From Mayamaea pseudoterrestris (taxonomy: Eukaryota; Bacillariophyta; Bacillariophyceae; Sellaphorales; Sellaphoraceae), in the NCBI GenBank assembly GCA_027923505.1, contig BROI01000008.1:1054001-1118000 (forward strand): 64,000 bases of DNA, written 5' to 3'. Below the pieces are notes generated by a model. The model was not told the origin of the DNA, made no database searches, and worked only from the letters and a program-made list of their open reading frames with translations. This document shows, piece by piece, positions 1-9,292 of the stretch. A program made the position numbers and the translations under genes. Numbering within the stretch: position 1 is the stretch's first letter; each line of letters begins with the position of its first letter.

Positions 1-310
1 CAGCGCAACCGGAAACAAAGTTGATCTCTCGACGTCCAAAAAAGTAATCATGAGTCTTATCTCTGCCACGCGAGAAGAACAAATGATGCTTTGCGATGCA
101 TTGGGCGGTGGGGAGTGAACGACATTTGATCGGACGAATCGCTCCTTGAATCAGAGTTAGGACTTGACGGCAGATGACTCGCAGGCCGTATTTGCCAGCA
201 GCAAGCTTGTTGAGTAAACAATTTTAATGTAACATATTTATAAATGCGATCTATAAAATAAAAGAACATATATACGATGTTGTTGCTTCATGCGACAACC
301 AAAATCGAGG

Positions 311-3300
311 TTAACCTCCGCCCCTGGCAGCGATGGCTGCCATCAAACCGCCACGACCGCCGGCGTCGCCTCCACCGCGACCTTTGATCGCATCCAAAAG
401 GCCTCCTCTTCCAGGCGGGCCACCGCCTCCACGACCACGCCCTTGTATTGCATCCATGAGTCCACCGCGGCCACCTCCTGCTTGCCCTCTTCCCTTTATA
501 CCATCCAGCAACCCGCCTCTTCCACCTTGTCCTCGACCCTTGATTCCATCCAACAATCCGCCCCTTCCTCCTCCACGCCCCTTGATGCCGTCCAATAGGC
601 CGCCGCGTCCAGGGGCGCCAGCTGGAATACCTGGCGGAGGTGGAGATGAAGGAGAGTCGTCAGCAGCCTCATCGGCGGCACTCTTTCGTTTCTCCTCGAC
701 CTCCTTCTCGATATCGGCAATAGTTCGAAGTTTGCGAGATCGATCCGACCGCTTAGCTTGCAAATTTACTAACACCTCAAGGTTCTTGTCGTGAAGTTCG
801 TTGAACATTCCTTCAAGCAGTTCAATTGTTTTCGCAATACGTGTGTCATAAATGGCAAGGTCTTTCATGCGCATTCGAATGAATGTAAAGAATTGCTGTG
901 TCAATTCAATAACCTCCTCTGACAGACTCGCCTCAACTGAACTACGGATGTCAGGCTTGTCGCCTCCGGCTTTCTTCTTTCCAGATGTCTGCATGCCCGA
1001 GCGCTGGGCGAAATCGAGTGTCATCAGCTTTATTTCGTTGATTGTCTCGGTAAAATTGGCGATTTCCTTAGTTTTGTCAGCGTCACTCTGGTTTGGTCCA
1101 CCATTATCAATCTTAAATTCAATCCAGCGAATCAGTGCGTGTTCCATCTTGTCCATGGCTTCATCCATCGACTCGCAGCTTCCATTCGCTTTCGACACCT
1201 GCAGAAGCTTGCCCTTATAGTGCTTCTTTAGCAAATCTGCACGCTCGTTGGCCTTCTTCTCGCGCGCAAGTTCACGGGCCTCGGCCATCGCCTTTGCTCC
1301 GGGATCATCAGCGTCGGACTTTGTCACGTTCGAAATCTCATACTCGGCAGCATCCGTCCATCCATAATCGCTTCTGTAGTCTGGCATAAGATCAGCCTTG
1401 CACGGGCATTGTTTTCCAATGAGAGGACATCCAACATCCGGATTCTCTCGAGTTGCGTAAGGATGATTGTCTGGTGGACCATACTGTGCAATGTGACGGT
1501 CAAACGGCGCAAGATTTTCTTTGAAGTTGTTCTTCATCATTTGGTACCAAGTCCATTTCCTTTCGCTCATTTTCTCAGCCTTGTTCTTCTCCCACCGGGG
1601 ACCGAGGACACGCAAATGCGAATACAATGCGCGACGTTCTGTCAATGTCAAACCGGTGACGCGCATATTTTCAAGCGTCGAAGGATGCATTCGCTCAATA
1701 TCGTCCGGGTTAAGGCGAAGTATCTGGAGCACATTTGTTCTTTTGAACTTCTTTGCAATAGCCGCAGGCAGAAATTTGCCATTTGGCGATGGATTGCCAG
1801 TCAATTCTGCTTCGCTCATGCTGCGGATGTTGACAGGCATATGGCGCCGAATCATCTTAAGTGCTTCAAGATTCTTGGGGGCGTTCTCTGCCTCCCACTC
1901 CTTCTCTTTTCGATCCTGTTCGGCTTGATATTCCTCGGAAATCATCAATGCAGTGTTGTAACGTTCCATTTCTTGCTCAAGTTTAAAGTATTCCTCTCGC
2001 AGTTTGTTTTGTTCCTCCTTGTCTTCTCGAACGACGTCGCTGCCGCCAATTTCGTTCATGCGCTTTGCAATAGTGCCAACTTTCGCTAAAGCTTCTGAAT
2101 AGTCAATATCTTCGGCAATTTGGATGCCAGCCCCAGCGAGCTGCTTTTCAAGTTTCTTTTGACGCTTCTCTGCTTCTTGAAGTTTCTGCATTAGTGCTCC
2201 CATCTCTCCCATTTGAAGCTTTTCCAGCAGTGCAGTGATGTCATCACCGAGGGGAGCAATAGCTCGAGCCGCCGTGGCCAGCGAAGTTGATACAACTTCT
2301 TGGTCTTCTCTGATTGAAGCTAGGTGCTCGCCAGGTTTAATGGTCGGTACCGAAACGCCATCTGGTACATTGACAGCTCGACTACCGGCTGGTGTAGGAC
2401 CGCTGCCACTGTTGGTCCCACCATCGCGTTTCATCATTGATACAGGATAAAGCACCTCGCCGGGTTGCATGTCCTGTGGTTGAAGGACAAACTTGGGTGG
2501 CTCTTCAGCGTTCTCACGCTTTTGTACCACCATCGCTTCGAGTTCAGTCTTGCTTTGGCCCGACAGTTTAGAGAGTTCATCAAGCGTCATGTACTTGGTT
2601 GTCGCCTCGGCATCCCCACTGGTTGGTTCGCCATTTGAAACCTTGACTTCAAATTTTTCTGTTGGCAGAACAGAAAACATGGATCTTTCGTCCGATGCAA
2701 CCCTCGTTTTCGGTCCTTTTGGTAAATTCGCAAGTGAGCCTTTTGGGGTAGCTGGGGTCTTGTCAAGTTTGAGATTTGGGTCATCCGAAACGACTACGAC
2801 GTATGCAACAGACGTGGGCGCTGGATCGGCGGACATGGGCTGCGACGGCGCAGGATTTTGTGGTGGCGATATCGGTGTTACTGGTTCTTGCTGCGTCTGT
2901 GTTGACACCGCAGACACACTAGCCTCATCACAAACGGCGGCAACCACATTGGCGGCAACTTCCTCTTGAAGCATTTTGTGGCGAACGGCGTCAATAGGCA
3001 TGCCCATCTTGATCTTTTTGCGGTAAAACTGAGCCAGCGCTTCCTCATCTTCTGTCAAAAGAGTGGACGAAGCTGGCAAGCGTTCAAGCGATGAATCATG
3101 TGCCGCAGCTGCCGCAACCACATGTTGTTCGCCGGTACCTCCACACACGGCTGCAATGACTTTATTGTCGACTCCATCTTGCATCATCTTGTGTCGAACA
3201 GCATCAGCCGGCATGCCCATCTTTATTTTCTTGCAATAAAATTGTGCTAGAGCTTCTTCGTCCTCCGTTAGATCTTGCAACGATGATGGCACAGGCAACG

Positions 3301-6300
3301 GCGCGGGAATTGGTGTAGGTGCTGGCACGGGCTCTTGCGTCGACACACGTGCACCACAAACGGCAGCAATAACATGCTCGTCGACTCCATCTTGTGCCAT
3401 TTTGTGTCTGACGGCATCTTGTGGCATACCCATTTTTATTTTCTTGCGGTAGAACTGTGCCAGCGCTTCATCATCTTCTGTCAAGCCGAGTTCGTCTCCC
3501 GACACCGTCGATGAAGGCGGTGGTACAGGTTCAGATGCCGTTGTGGACATCTGAGCAGGCGAGTCCACATTTCCGCAAACAGCGTTTATAACTTTATTCG
3601 CAATGTCATCCTGCATCATCTTGTGCCTAACAGCGTCCAGTGGCATGCCCATTTTTATCTTCTTCTGATAAAATTGGGCCAAAGCTTCTTCGTCTTCGTC
3701 TAAACCAGATTCAATGGTCGTTACAACAGGAATCGGCGCCCTTGCGGGGGTTAACGCAGCGGGTTCGACCACGCTAGAACCTCCGCAAACCGCAAAAATA
3801 ACATTCTCAGCAACTCCGTCCTGCAGCATTTTATGCCTCACAATCTCTTTTGACATGCCGAGTTTTAACTTTTTGCGGTAAAATTGCGCTAGCGCTTCAT
3901 CATCTTCAGACAATCCAGCATCATCTGTCAACTTTATTGGCTCCGCCTCAAAGGAAGGCTTGTCGGGCGTTGATTCAATTGTCGTATCCTTTGTTTCGTC
4001 TGGTTCTGATGGTGCCGACGACGAATCCAGCTTGGTTGTTGATGGCGGCCATCGTGATACTGGAGACGACGAATCAGTTTCGGCCGAGGTTGTTGCCTCC
4101 GGATTACAAGTCTCTTCTGTTGCAGGAGTCCTCTTCTTCATCCAAGACGGAGTAGCTGGGGCGCGCCCCGCACCTAGAGCAAACGGATTGGCTGTAGCAA
4201 CAACATTTGCAGCTGATTGCTGAATATCTGCTGGATGATCAACAGCCTGCGGTGCTGTTACGGACAATTTGGTATCAATCTCATCATAGGATGCACTAGC
4301 AGAATCAGCCTCGGGCTTGACTGCGTTTGACTCATTCACGACGCTGGGAATCGAATCGCTTACAGACAATCGACTTGGCGGTTGAATATTTCCACCAACA
4401 GTTGCAGCCTCTGTCAGTTTTGGTCGATTATCCGCATCCGCTCCAAGCTTTTGATCCAGTGCGCTCCCAGGATTTCCGTCGCCAGCACTCGTTACGACTC
4501 GCTTGACTCTCCGCACTAGTTTGCCATCGGCTCGCCGATACACCTCTGTCCCATCCTGCTCGGCAGCCACGGACGTCTTCTTCCGTCGCAGGACCTTTTT
4601 ACCATCGGCTCGTATAATGATTTCGCCATCTGAAATTTGACCTCCAGCAACTGTCGCAGCTCCAGATTTTTGCTTGGCTGGTTGTTCCAGCATTTGCGTC
4701 AGCTGCGCCTTGTCCGTCACGAGTCCGACCGCTGCCGCCGCCTTTGTCTTTTTGACTCGTCGCACCTTTTTACCGTCAGCTCGAATGTAAATTTCACCGT
4801 CTGCTGCATTATCGGCAGTCACTTTCTTTGACGGTTGGTCGCCCGCTACAGTTGCAGCAGCGCCAGCGCCAGCAGGTCTTGCGGCAGTCGCCAACATTCC
4901 CAAGTCGGTCGATCCAGCCTTTGCAACAGTTCCGGTGGCTCGCTTGACTCGTCGCACCTTTTTACCGTCGGAGTTGATGTAAATTTCCCCCGACGTTGGC
5001 ACTACGGCAATCGAAGCAGCACCCGTCTTTGGCGGTGGCTTGGACGCACTCGCTTCCAGCAAGGCATCTAGTTCAGCCTTTGTTGTCATGGCTGGTGGCG
5101 GCGGAGTAGGTGTTGGTGGCAACGACTCTTTGGCAGGCTCGTTTGGTACCACTGTAGCAGATGCATCCTTCTTCTTGACAATCACCTTTTTGACGCGTCG
5201 CACCTTTTTACCATCGGGTCGAATGTAAATTTCCACCTCCTCCCTAATCTCCTGGCCAGGACCAAGCACTCGCTCTCCTCCCACGGTGGCTGCTCCAGTC
5301 CTGCCTCCGCCAGAAGTGAGCATGTTATTGAGACTGGTGCCAGCTGGTTTCTTGAGACGTCGCACGAGCTTTCCATCCGCTCGTCGATAGACTTCATATT
5401 CTGGCGCAGCAGGAGTTGTTGTTGTCGCTGTTTCTGTCTCGGCAGCAGCGTTTGCATCATTCGTTTCATTGGCATTACTATTCGTCGCTGAAGCAGTATT
5501 ACTACCAACACCATGAGTATTGACTGCTTGCTGCATGGCCGCCAATCCACTCGTTGATTGCGACGTTTGGGGAGCCGGCGGCCGCTTGACCACCCTGCGC
5601 ACCTTTTTGCCTTGAGCGTTGACGTAAATCTCGCCCAAGCCGGCGCTGGACAGTGGCGCGCCCGATACAGTCGCGGCGCTCGTCTTTTTTGGTGTTGGTG
5701 CAGTTGAAGTTGTTGGTTGAGTAGTGTCAGCATTTTGGCTCGTTTGCAGAAACGAGTTTAAATCATTTTCTGGCGACTCGTTCGCCTCGGCATCCGCCAG
5801 CAAGTTCCGTCCGCTCCGACTCTTGACAATGGTACGCTTGACGCGCCGCACCTTTTTGCCATCGGGTCGTACGTAGATTTCGTACTCCTCGTGATGCTGA
5901 TTAATTGACGCTGCTGCACCTGGTTTGTTCGTCACGGGCCCGGCAACGAACGGCTTTGCAAAATCGCCAGCCACCGACTTGCTGGCGCCGCCTGCCTTGG
6001 GCTTTTTGCTTCCGCTTACCAAGTCTAAAAAGCCGCCAAGTGTTTTTGGTCGAGTAAATGTATTTGCCGTATTACTTTCAACTGCAGCTGCTGCTGCATG
6101 ATTGACTCGCTGCTCCGTCACTGTATTACTATTGACGCTGCTGCTGCTTGTTGCTGCCGTGGCCATGGTTGCGGCGCTATTATTGCTGTTATTGCCATTG
6201 CCTCCAGTCGCACTTGCGCCAACACTTTCGTTTCCCACCACGGACTTTGGTCGCATGACGCGCTTGACGACGCGCCGCACCTTTTTGCCGTCGGCGCGCA

Positions 6301-6406
6301 CGTAGATTTCGCCGCCGTCTCCGGAAACGGTCGAGGCGGCGGATTTGCGCAAGGAGCTCTTGGGTAGATTCAATGCTGCAGGTGATGAAGAAGTTGGAGT
6401 CGACAT
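311..6406 (-). CDS. Large repeat protein with WASHC3/CCDC53-like and WH2-like motifs, putative actin regulator
   Basis: Single uninterrupted frame of 2031 residues, ATG at 6406, TAA at 311-313. Three repeat blocks are visible. (1) Residues about 32-640 hold nine copies of a basic motif of the form EIYVRADGKKVRRVKR, separated by low-complexity Ala/Thr/Ser linkers. (2) Residues about 830-1157 hold five copies of a roughly 44-residue unit with core QFYRKKIKMGMPxDAVRHKM, which resembles the conserved motif of WASHC3/CCDC53, a WASH-complex subunit. (3) After a charged, partly coiled-coil region (about 1330-1920) the C-terminus is Gly/Arg-rich with six copies of GRGGLLDGIKGRG type, resembling the LLxxI core of actin-binding WH2 motifs but without a clear LKKV tail. 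From family knowledge, WH2 motifs bind G-actin and WASHC3 works in Arp2/3 activation on endosomes; an actin role here is inferred. No FH2 domain is visible. It is divergent from the kinase gene on its 5' side. Confidence 0.8.
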   Translation of the reverse strand: MSTPTSSSPAALNLPKSSLRKSAASTVSGDGGEIYVRADGKKVRRVVKRVMRPKSVVGNESVGASATGGNGNNSNNSAATMATAATSSSSVNSNTVTEQRVNHAAAAAVESNTANTFTRPKTLGGFLDLVSGSKKPKAGGASKSVAGDFAKPFVAGPVTNKPGAAASINQHHEEYEIYVRPDGKKVRRVKRTIVKSRSGRNLLADAEANESPENDLNSFLQTSQNADTTQPTTSTAPTPKKTSAATVSGAPLSSAGLGEIYVNAQGKKVRRVVKRPPAPQTSQSTSGLAAMQQAVNTHGVGSNTASATNSNANETNDANAAAETETATTTTPAAPEYEVYRRADGKLVRRLKKPAGTSLNNMLTSGGGRTGAATVGGERVLGPGQEIREEVEIYIRPDGKKVRRVKKVIVKKKDASATVVPNEPAKESLPPTPTPPPPAMTTKAELDALLEASASKPPPKTGAASIAVVPTSGEIYINSDGKKVRRVKRATGTVAKAGSTDLGMLATAARPAGAGAAATVAGDQPSKKVTADNAADGEIYIRADGKKVRRVKKTKAAAAVGLVTDKAQLTQMLEQPAKQKSGAATVAGGQISDGEIIIRADGKKVLRRKKTSVAAEQDGTEVYRRADGKLVRRVKRVVTSAGDGNPGSALDQKLGADADNRPKLTEAATVGGNIQPPSRLSVSDSIPSVVNESNAVKPEADSASASYDEIDTKLSVTAPQAVDHPADIQQSAANVVATANPFALGAGRAPATPSWMKKRTPATEETCNPEATTSAETDSSSPVSRWPPSTTKLDSSSAPSEPDETKDTTIESTPDKPSFEAEPIKLTDDAGLSEDDEALAQFYRKKLKLGMSKEIVRHKMLQDGVAENVIFAVCGGSSVVEPAALTPARAPIPVVTTIESGLDEDEEALAQFYQKKIKMGMPLDAVRHKMMQDDIANKVINAVCGNVDSPAQMSTTASEPVPPPSSTVSGDELGLTEDDEALAQFYRKKIKMGMPQDAVRHKMAQDGVDEHVIAAVCGARVSTQEPVPAPTPIPAPLPVPSSLQDLTEDEEALAQFYCKKIKMGMPADAVRHKMMQDGVDNKVIAAVCGGTGEQHVVAAAAAHDSSLERLPASSTLLTEDEEALAQFYRKKIKMGMPIDAVRHKMLQEEVAANVVAAVCDEASVSAVSTQTQQEPVTPISPPQNPAPSQPMSADPAPTSVAYVVVVSDDPNLKLDKTPATPKGSLANLPKGPKTRVASDERSMFSVLPTEKFEVKVSNGEPTSGDAEATTKYMTLDELSKLSGQSKTELEAMVVQKRENAEEPPKFVLQPQDMQPGEVLYPVSMMKRDGGTNSGSGPTPAGSRAVNVPDGVSVPTIKPGEHLASIREDQEVVSTSLATAARAIAPLGDDITALLEKLQMGEMGALMQKLQEAEKRQKKLEKQLAGAGIQIAEDIDYSEALAKVGTIAKRMNEIGGSDVVREDKEEQNKLREEYFKLEQEMERYNTALMISEEYQAEQDRKEKEWEAENAPKNLEALKMIRRHMPVNIRSMSEAELTGNPSPNGKFLPAAIAKKFKRTNVLQILRLNPDDIERMHPSTLENMRVTGLTLTERRALYSHLRVLGPRWEKNKAEKMSERKWTWYQMMKNNFKENLAPFDRHIAQYGPPDNHPYATRENPDVGCPLIGKQCPCKADLMPDYRSDYGWTDAAEYEISNVTKSDADDPGAKAMAEARELAREKKANERADLLKKHYKGKLLQVSKANGSCESMDEAMDKMEHALIRWIEFKIDNGGPNQSDADKTKEIANFTETINEIKLMTLDFAQRSGMQTSGKKKAGGDKPDIRSSVEASLSEEVIELTQQFFTFIRMRMKDLAIYDTRIAKTIELLEGMFNELHDKNLEVLVNLQAKRSDRSRKLRTIADIEKEVEEKRKSAADEAADDSPSSPPPPGIPAGAPGRGGLLDGIKGRGGGRGGLLDGIKGRGQGGRGGLLDGIKGRGQAGGGRGGLMDAIQGRGRGGGGPPGRGGLLDAIKGRGGGDAGGRGGLMAAIAARGGG

Positions 6407-7021
6407 GATAGCCAGATATTCTTCTTCTTCCTGTCGCTGCTGCTTTTAACAGTAATATTGTAAATTACCTAACAATCTCGTCGCTTCGTTTTTGCTTTTA
6501 TTGCTCGACGAGACGCCAATGGCCGAATCGAATGGAAGCAGTCGAAAAAGTGTCACTTCCGCGGCGGAATGCTAATTGAATCGAATGGAAGTCAGCTTGT
6601 TAGCAATCCAATTTTCCGCAACAAATTGTCGTATATTATATACTAGTATTAGTCACAAATAGTCAAGTCGACGGACCAAGACTGCAAGTGGATAAATGCA
6701 TGAAATGCACGTGAAATAATCTTGTCGCGCGCAGGTTGATGCACCTTCGTGCGGTCATTTTGGAAGGTTAAGTAATTAGGGATGAGACCGAGAAGTTTGT
6801 GCCATTGACGTTTTATTTTGTTACGCCTTTCATGAATACTTTTTGGCGTCCGTAACAGCTATTTTCGCGTGGCAGTAAATAATATTTTGGAACGCTCAAA
6901 TAGCACCACTGGAAACGGATCCTGCGACCAACCATGACGATCACACCGTACATACACAGCGCTTCCGGCGGCGATTACACCAATCTTGTACGGGTTATAC
7001 AAAATTCACACAGCAATCATC
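6407..7021. promoter_or_regulatory. Divergent intergenic region, presumed bidirectional promoter
   Basis: About 615 bp between the start codons of the minus-strand WASHC3/WH2-like gene and the plus-strand kinase. No gene is seen. It contains an E-box/G-box-like CACGTG at 6708-6713. Its promoter role is inferred only from position between divergent genes. Confidence 0.4.
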
Positions 7022-8851
7022 ATGGGTCAACAGCAATCCTCGTCATTTCCAGGAGCTCCGCCGCCAGAAAACCAGCAACAAGATTGTCAGCCTTGCTTTT
7101 TGCTCTTTCGCTCATGTGGCGGCGGCCGACAAACGACTCGCTCCAACAATAACAACGCTAATAGCAGCAGCAAGGCCGCCGCGAGCTTTGGGACTCCCGT
7201 TCCCGACACTCCCATTCATACGAGGCGAAAGAGAGAAATCATGACGGAGCAGTTACGAGAAAGTGGATTGCAAGGGAATACTGTTACGAGCAGTGACATT
7301 AACAACAGTGGTCAGAGCCATCACCTTTTGATTGCACCGGCAGGAGTCGATGCTGGACGAAACGGTGCCAATGGTTTCGTAAAGAATAACAGCAGCAATA
7401 GCAGCAAATTTCTTCCATCCAACTTACTGCCACCTACGGCTCATCCGCAGCAGCCGCAGCTACCCAAGAGCATTGTTCACGACGGACCAACGGCCGAGCA
7501 GGAACTGCATGACAAGTATCAGTTGATGGAGGTCTTGGGAGTCGGAAGCACCTCAACGGTACATCGATGCGCGCTCAAGCAAGCGAGTAGTAGTGGAACA
7601 GTTAACACTAACGACAAGACCGCCAACAACTCTAGCAGCAGTACTAACGAAACATTATATTTCGCCTGCAAAATCATTGACTGCCAGCTAATGGAGGAGC
7701 GCTTCCAGGGAATGATGTCACAATTTCAAACCGAGATTCAAGCACTGCAGGAACTCGTCCACCCAGGAATCATTCGACTCTACGACGTGTACGTTTGCGC
7801 CACGGAAAAGATTTACATCATTATGGAACTCATGGAGGGTGGTGAACTGTTTGACTACGTTGTGGAGAAGGGAACGCTGACCGAGGAGGAAGCGTCGCGG
7901 ATTGTGCGCAACGTCATTTCAGCCATTGCCTACATGCATTCGTGCAACTACATACATCGAGACTTGAAACCAGGTTTGTAATAAAAGTTGGTTGTTTTTA
8001 GTGTTATAGTGTGCTTCGGAGTCGAGATTTTGTTTGGTTGCTTGTGGTTATACTCACAATCCGTGTTTCTCTCACATCGACCTTTGTCACACACACAGAG
8101 AACCTTTTGCTGAAGCGACCACCCAAGTCACCAAACGAAAACATTGACGTGAAAATTATTGACTTTGGGTTAAGCAAGGTAGGTATTTGTGGGTTTGGGC
8201 AAGCGGTTTCGGCGCGCAAGTTGTTTTCTGACTCACGTGCTCGCACTCTTTGTCATAATCGCCACAGATGATGGAGCAAGACATTACTGGCACATTTCTT
8301 GGTACACGTGGCTATCTAAGTCCCGAGCAACTTTCGCGGCGAGACTACACCAAGGCGGTGGATAGCTGGGCCCTCGGCGTGATTGTCTTTGGTATGTTCC
8401 GTCCGCGTGATTAATCGCAAATCCACTTCGTTCCCTGCTCATTTAAGCCATTTTTCTCTACACAGTATTGCTGTGCGGCTGCCTGCCATTCGACGATGAC
8501 TCTTCCGCCATTGCCAACGATGAACTCGTCCGCGTGAAATTCACACTTCGCTACCCCCGCTGGGCCAAGAACCTTAGTCCATCGGCCAAGGACTTGCTGT
8601 CACACTTGCTTGACACGAACCCAGTCACTCGCTACACTGCAGATCAAGCGCTCGAACACCCTTGGGTCCGTGGAGTGACGGCACCAAAGGACAATGTGCT
8701 GGCGTCGCCGGGACGCATCAAGAAGAGTCCCATGTTAAATGGCAGTGGCCGCGTGGGTCGCTTCACACCAGGAGGCACCCGGCGGAAGGAGCAAGAGACG
8801 CCGCCGCAGACGCCACAGCAGACACAAATGGTCCGCAAGACGAGCATGTGA
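7022..8851 (+). CDS. CAMK-type Ser/Thr protein kinase, probably N-myristoylated, four exons
   Basis: Exons inferred at 7022-7973, 8099-8178, 8268-8391 and 8466-8851; introns of 125, 89 and 74 nt are GT-AG, and the joined length of 1542 nt gives 513 residues. The kinase domain starts near residue 164 (LGVGSTSTV glycine loop) and shows the ATP-binding Lys217 in ACKII, HRD with Asp314, LKPEN across the first splice, DFG with Asp339, SPE in place of APE at 362-364, and VLLCGCLPF across the third splice, typical of CAMK kinases. The 163-residue N-terminus is low complexity and begins MGQQQSSS, which fits the MGxxxS myristoylation pattern. A Ser/Asn/Thr-rich insert of about 25 residues separates the glycine loop from the ATP-binding lysine. 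No EF-hands follow the domain, so it is not a canonical CDPK. I chose ATG 7022 over an in-frame upstream start at 6986 because of the myristoylation motif. Substrates are unknown. Confidence 0.9.
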
Positions 8852-9292
8852 ATGTGTCTACATACCATTGTACAATGCGCACTTACGTAGCTAAGGATGG
8901 CGGCATTATCCATAACAGTGCCGCGTGGATAACAATAGGCCCGCATTACATAGTGAAATACACATATCATTGTATATATAAGAGCAAAATTACTAAATTG
9001 GTTAAATGCAACACGCTCAGCGGTAAGAAAAGAGAATGGACCCGATGCAATGGCCGCAAGTAGTGGCCTCTGGTTTTGCTTGTGCCTTAAAACATGAAAT
9101 TGACGTGTAGTATAAACTTTTACTGGCTCATGATAGTCATGATGGTGCGAATGAGTGAAGGGAGTGCATTGTAGGGATCTGAAAGCGGCGTACGGTTTGA
9201 AACTCGAAACATGAATGGTGCAGTGCTTGGGCTTGACTATTGTAGCACTATGACCTTATTTTAGAGCTGTAGATGCGAAATCATGGATATTT
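8852..9292. other. Convergent intergenic region
   Basis: About 440 bp between the 3' ends of the kinase (+) and the heat shock factor gene (-). It should hold both 3' UTRs. I see no gene, RNA or repeat in it. Confidence 0.5.

Noticed and set aside
333-2969. Several plus-strand frames opposite the large WASHC3/WH2-like gene
   Set aside because: They are antisense shadows produced by its Gly/Arg-, Pro- and repeat-rich codons; the minus strand has one continuous frame with recognisable repeats.
8004-8271. Frames of 80 and 86 codons across the kinase introns
   Set aside because: They read through GT-AG introns; the conserved kinase motifs continue only after the introns are removed.
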